A stretch of 9,241 nt of DNA. It comes from an uncultured bacterium. Its GTDB lineage: Bacteria; Bacteroidota; Bacteroidia; Bacteroidales; Paludibacteraceae. The position numbers were made by a program, and so were the translations under genes. Of this stretch, positions 7,036 to 9,241 are shown piece by piece. Under the pieces are notes generated by a model. The model made no database searches. It was not told where the DNA came from and saw only the letters and a list, made by a program, of their open reading frames with translations. How positions within the stretch are numbered: position 1 is the first letter of the stretch; each line of letters starts with the position of its first letter. The stretch covers positions 1 through 9,241 of the forward strand of contig CAMHCZ010000074.1 of assembly GCA_946183755.1 (NCBI GenBank), given 5' to 3'.

Positions 7036-8111
7036 GAGTTTCTATTTATTGATTTAGAAAGCAGATAAAAGTCAAGCAGCGTGATGGCCGTCATAGCCTC
7101 AACCACGGGCACCGCCCTCGGAAGCACGCACGGATCATGTCTGCCATGCACTGTTATCTTGGTTTCTTGAAAATCCTTGTTTATAGTGTCCTGCTCCTTC
7201 AAAACGGTAGCCACCGGCTTGAACGCAGCACGGAAGTAAATATCCTGTCCGTTTGATATGCCGCCTTGTATGCCTCCGGAGTTATTGGTCTTGGTTGTGA
7301 CCTTGCCGTCCCTCACCACGAACACATCATTGACCAGCGAGCCACGGCTGTCCACATCGAAACCGGAACCGTACTCGAATCCCTTGCAGGCGTTGATCGA
7401 CAGCACCGCCGAACCTAACGCGGCATGCAGCTTGTCGAAAACTGGCTCGCCCCAACCGGCTGGAACGCCGGTCGCCACACAGGTTATGACGCCGCCTATC
7501 GTGTCGCCGTCGGCTTTCACCTCGCGGATGAGCGCGGCCATTTCCTCGGCTTTCGCCTCGTCGGGGCAACGCACGGCGTTCGTCTCTATCTTGTCTGGGG
7601 AATATTTCTTGTAGTCCTTTTCCAAAGCTATGCCGCCCACCTGCGACGTGTAGGCGTAAACGCTCACGCCTATCTGCGAGAGCACCTGCTTAGCCACAGC
7701 GCCAGCCACCACACGCGAAATCGTCTCGCGCGCCGACGTGCGCCCTCCGCCTCTGTGGTCGCGGATGCCGTACTTGGTCTGGTAAGTGTAGTCGGCATGC
7801 GAAGGGCGGAACAAATCCTTGATGTCCGAATAGTCCTTTGAATGCTGGTTATTGTTGTTCACCACGAAAGCCAAAGGCGTGCCCGTAGTGTATCCGTCCA
7901 TCAGTCCGGAAAGGAAACGCACCTGGTCCGCCTCATTACGGGCGGTTGTCAGGTCCGACTGCCCCGGACGACGGCGGTCGAGTTCCCTCTGCACCTCCGC
8001 CACATCAAGCAGCAGCCCGGACGGACAGCCGTCAATGACTCCGCCGACAGCCTCGCCGTGCGACTCTCCGAACGACGTTAATCTGAATATGTGACCTATC
8101 GTATTTGACAT
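7032..8111 (-). CDS. aroC: Chorismate synthase
   Basis: The product converts 5-enolpyruvylshikimate 3-phosphate to chorismate, the last shared step toward aromatic amino acids, folate and quinones, using reduced FMN in the cytoplasm. At 359 residues it is full length. Motifs in order: FGESHGE (14-20, with the conserved His18), DRRRPGQSDLTTARNE (45-60), RPSHADYTY (102-110, His105), the DHRGGGRTSARET signature (118-130), INACKGFEYGSGF (239-251), TNNSGGIQGGISNGQ (275-289), FRAAFKPV (293-300) and GRHDPCVLPRAVPVVEAM (323-340). The ATG at 8111 starts the conserved MSNTIGHIFR text, with an AAAGAAAAGAAG purine-rich leader and a 19-bp gap from slyD. The frame stays open upstream to 8264, but that extension reads the slyD Cys/Gly tail in another frame and is an artefact. 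Its stop overlaps the next gene's start by 4 bp. Confidence 0.97.
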   Translation of the reverse strand: MSNTIGHIFRLTSFGESHGEAVGGVIDGCPSGLLLDVAEVQRELDRRRPGQSDLTTARNEADQVRFLSGLMDGYTTGTPLAFVVNNNNQHSKDYSDIKDLFRPSHADYTYQTKYGIRDHRGGGRTSARETISRVVAGAVAKQVLSQIGVSVYAYTSQVGGIALEKDYKKYSPDKIETNAVRCPDEAKAEEMAALIREVKADGDTIGGVITCVATGVPAGWGEPVFDKLHAALGSAVLSINACKGFEYGSGFDVDSRGSLVNDVFVVRDGKVTTKTNNSGGIQGGISNGQDIYFRAAFKPVATVLKEQDTINKDFQETKITVHGRHDPCVLPRAVPVVEAMTAITLLDFYLLSKSINRNS

Positions 8112-8130
8112 TGATTCTTCTTTTCTTTGG

Positions 8131-8694
8131 TTAATTACATCCTCCGCAACCGCAGTCCGAGCCGCAGTCGCCGCCTTCTCCACAACCTCCGCCGCAACCG
8201 CCGCCACAGCCGCCGCACGAACGTGGCTGGGTGAACGCCTTGTATTCCGCTTCCGACGCCTCATGCACGTCTATTATCGAGCCTTTGAAATGCAGGTCCT
8301 TGCCTGCCAGCGGATGGTTCAGGTCGAAAGTTATCTGGTCGTCGCCTATCTTAACCACCTTGGCGTTGAAGCGTCGTCCCTCGGCATCCATCAGCGGAAC
8401 TATGTTGCCGACGAAGAAAATCTTCTCGTCGAGCGTTCCGTTGCTCTCAAAAAGGTCGCGTGGAGCGTCCTTGAGCAATTCTGAATTGTAAACGCCGTAC
8501 GCATCCTCCTTAGCCAGCACAAAGTCGAACGCATCGTCGAACTTGGAGAGGCTCTCCTCGAACTTAGGCAGGAGCATCCCTATTCCAGAGCAGAATATCA
8601 GCGGATTTTCAGTTGTTGTTGACTCCACAAACTCCTCCTCGCCGGATTCGTTTGGGGTATATAGGTTGTAGGAAATTGTATAAATCTGATTCAT
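8131..8694 (-). CDS. slyD: SlyD-like FKBP-type peptidyl-prolyl isomerase with Cys/Gly-rich tail
   Basis: A 187-residue cytoplasmic FKBP-fold prolyl isomerase and chaperone. The split FKBP domain is seen in FVESTTTENPLIFCSGIGMLLPKFEESL (22-49) and, after the flap insertion, in HPLAGKDLHFKGSIIDVHEAS (127-147). Between them lies the insert-in-flap chaperone region (about 64-120), containing KEDAYGVYNSELL and VGNIVPLMDAEGRRFNAKV. The tail (160-187) holds 8 Cys and 15 Gly among 28 residues. E. coli SlyD has a His-rich nickel-binding tail in the same place, so metal (Ni, Zn or Cu) binding by thiols is likely but inferred. This is the first gene of the seven-gene minus-strand run and has a candidate promoter close upstream. 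The symbol rests on domain architecture; a paralogue of the same family is possible. Confidence 0.92.
   Translation of the reverse strand: MNQIYTISYNLYTPNESGEEEFVESTTTENPLIFCSGIGMLLPKFEESLSKFDDAFDFVLAKEDAYGVYNSELLKDAPRDLFESNGTLDEKIFFVGNIVPLMDAEGRRFNAKVVKIGDDQITFDLNHPLAGKDLHFKGSIIDVHEASEAEYKAFTQPRSCGGCGGGCGGGCGEGGDCGSDCGCGGCN
8134..8217 (-). repeat. Low-complexity Cys/Gly-coding tail of slyD
   Basis: On the plus strand this is a run of CCGCCGCAACC/CCACAGC-like units that encodes alternating Cys and Gly-Gly or Gly-Gly-Gly (Cys160, 163, 167, 171, 177, 181, 183 and 186 of the isomerase). The CXXC and CXXXC spacings suit metal ligation. The internal near-repeats make it prone to length change by slippage, and they also create the spurious Ala-rich extension of the aroC frame. 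Confidence 0.8.
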
Positions 8695-8724
8695 GACTTT
8701 TGATAAAACCTTTTATATAAAAGA

Positions 8725-8759
8725 CAAATATAATAACAATAATCCACAAAACGCCCAAA
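8725..8759 (-). promoter_or_regulatory. Candidate Bacteroidota sigma-ABfr type promoter for the slyD operon
   Basis: Read on the minus strand, TATATTTG (8732-8725) matches the Bacteroidota -7 consensus TAnnTTTG exactly and lies 30 bp before the slyD ATG, leaving a short leader. TTTG elements that could act as the -33 box occur at 8759-8756 (23-bp spacer, slightly long) and at 8750-8747 (14-bp spacer, short), so the -33 assignment is weak. The AT-rich setting and position before the first gene support a promoter here. Confidence 0.45.
8744..8756. repeat. 13-bp direct repeat CCACAAAACGCCC, copy 1
   Basis: An exact 13-bp match to 8840-8852, 96 bp apart in the same orientation. This copy overlaps the possible -33 elements of the slyD promoter, so a regulator-binding site is conceivable. 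It may also be chance or a leftover duplication; no protein is visible that obviously binds it. Confidence 0.6.
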
Positions 8760-8839
8760 CAGACTAAGTTTTAAGCACATCGCAAACATATTGTACAACA
8801 TAAAAATAAGGATTTTTTTAGAAACCGATAACCGACAAG

Positions 8840-8852
8840 CCACAAAACGCCC
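8840..8852. repeat. 13-bp direct repeat CCACAAAACGCCC, copy 2
   Basis: Second exact copy of the 13-mer at 8744-8756. It lies just past the T-tract of the minus-strand terminator and upstream of the slyD promoter region. Confidence 0.6.
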
Positions 8853-8855
8853 CAC

Positions 8856-8894
8856 AAAAAGAAAAACGCCGTAAGGACTGATATCCATACGGCG
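8856..8894 (-). terminator. Rho-independent terminator downstream of the HTH regulator gene
   Basis: On the minus strand CGCCGTA (8894-8888) pairs with TACGGCG (8873-8867). After one T-T mismatch three more pairs (GGA with TCC) close a six-base loop TATCAG, and the stem is followed directly by TTTTTCTTTTT (8866-8856). This is a convincing intrinsic terminator that separates the upstream regulator gene from the slyD operon. Confidence 0.88.
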
Positions 8895-8919
8895 CTAAGT
8901 TGCAGACTGCAATATATGG

Positions 8920-9237
8920 TTACTTACGAAGCACGATGTCGCCTATGTTTTTATCGTCAAGCGAGGCAAAGACACGGCGAAAGCCTTATCTGCAAAAGGA
9001 TTTCACGAGCCTCAGCGCTTTCCCCCATACCGCCAGACGGCTTCATCACAAAAGAGAAATCAACATTGAGAACATCACCCGCTTTAATCAAATTTGATAC
9101 AAGCCAGTCATCTTTTTCAAACATTCTCTGCAGATTTTGCGGATAAACGCCAAGACGGCGTGCGAATTCCGATTTTGTCAAATTGCTTTTCTTAAAAGCA
9201 CTTTCAAATCATTTTCTGCTGTTCTTGTTACATGCAT
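8920..9237 (-). pseudogene. Small HTH (XRE-like) regulator gene, apparently frameshifted
   Basis: An ATG at 9237 opens MHVTRTAENDLKVLLRKAI, then a TGA at 9180-9178 stops it. The minus-1 frame continues from about 9181 as LTKSEFARRLGVYPQNLQRM, then KDDWLVSNLIKAGDVLNVDFSFV, a clear helix-turn-helix domain. One extra T in the TTT at 9182-9180 would join the halves with the spacing usual in XRE domains (LLRKAILTKSEFA against a typical LIKEKGMTQKEFA). The open frame then runs to a TGA at 8959-8957. Another shift between 8988 and 8957 would return to the first frame and end FASLDDKNIGDIVLRK at a TAA (8922-8920), 25 bp before the terminator; this second shift is less certain. Either the gene is decayed or the sequence has indel errors here. 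A TTG start at 9181 for the second part alone would lose helix 1. Confidence 0.6.
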
Positions 9238-9241
9238 ATAT

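Larger units (their letters stand above)
468..8694 (-). other. Predicted seven-gene co-transcribed unit
   Basis: All seven genes from slyD to the PD40 protein point the same way. The junctions, in transcription order, are a 19-bp gap, a 4-bp ATGA overlap, a 5-bp gap, a 19-bp gap, a 17-bp gap and an 8-bp gap. I see no hairpin followed by a T-run in any of them. The unit starts next to a candidate promoter and ends tail-to-tail against the sugar transferase gene with no visible terminator. Co-transcription is an inference from spacing; internal promoters inside coding sequence cannot be excluded. Confidence 0.65.
8695..8919. other. Intergenic regulatory region between the HTH gene and slyD
   Basis: This stretch holds no credible gene. 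From high to low coordinate it contains the intrinsic terminator (8894-8856), an AT-rich stretch, a second exact TAnnTTTG match on the minus strand (TATGTTTG, 8790-8783) without a -33 partner at normal distance, the two 13-mer repeats, and the better promoter candidate at 8732-8725. A short minus-strand open frame here (from 8888) starts inside the terminator stem and shows no recognisable protein features. Confidence 0.7.

Noticed and set aside
8112..8264. Longer aroC start giving a 410-residue protein with an Arg/Ala-rich N-terminus
   Set aside because: The added 51 residues read the slyD Cys/Gly tail in another frame; the conserved AroC text begins at the ATG at 8111.
8783..8790. TATGTTTG as the main operon promoter
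   Set aside because: It matches the -7 consensus but has no TTTG at the expected upstream distance and lies further from the slyD start than the candidate at 8725-8732.
8900..9146. Plus-strand open frames of 65 and 76 codons near the right edge
   Set aside because: They are antisense to a recognisable HTH domain on the minus strand and show no features of their own.
9178..9184. Programmed -1 ribosomal frameshift joining the two parts of the HTH gene
   Set aside because: There is no X-XXY-YYZ type slippery heptamer in frame at AAA-GCA-ATT-TGA, so a simple 1-base deletion or sequence error is more likely.

Overview
The window reads as chromosomal DNA from a member of the Bacteroidota, most likely order Bacteroidales. 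The evidence is a type IX secretion (T9SS) gene set (a CHU_C-type cargo protein and a PorP/SprF partner), a Bacteroidota-style promoter box (TAnnTTTG), A-rich ribosome-binding regions and a cysteine/glycine-tailed SlyD. I cannot name the genus from this sequence alone. No rRNA, tRNA, CRISPR array or insertion sequence is visible.

Layout from left to right. (1) 1-471, plus strand: the C-terminal catalytic part of a polyprenyl-phosphate sugar-1-phosphate transferase, whose N-terminus lies outside the window. (2) 468-8694, minus strand: seven genes in one direction with gaps of 5-19 bp or a 4-bp overlap. In transcription order they are slyD-like FKBP isomerase, aroC (chorismate synthase), a YegS/DgkB-type lipid kinase, kdsA (KDO-8-phosphate synthase), a large secreted T9SS type-B cargo/adhesin, a PorP/SprF-family outer-membrane protein, and a secreted PD40 beta-propeller protein with a SPOR-like C-terminus. 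(3) 8695-8919: an intergenic region with a candidate promoter for the seven-gene unit, a 13-bp direct repeat and a strong intrinsic terminator for the gene further upstream. (4) about 8920-9237, minus strand: a small HTH (XRE-like) regulator gene that appears frameshifted.

How the genes fit together. The last three genes form a cargo / PorP-SprF partner / PD40 envelope-protein set of the kind that accompanies T9SS type-B substrates: the cargo carries the C-terminal export signal, the PorP/SprF protein is its probable dedicated outer-membrane helper, and the PD40 protein may link it to the cell wall. They lie directly downstream of kdsA, whose product feeds the LPS inner core, and of a lipid kinase. 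Because many T9SS cargos are anchored to LPS in this phylum, the linkage suggests an envelope/surface-display operon, although aroC and slyD are housekeeping genes and the order could be coincidental. The core T9SS machinery is not in this window.

The best candidates for something under-described are the PD40 protein, which has a very basic Lys-rich linker and a SPOR-like end where the better-known PorE has an OmpA-like domain, and the unassigned middle of the T9SS cargo. Nothing here looks like a defence system or mobile island.
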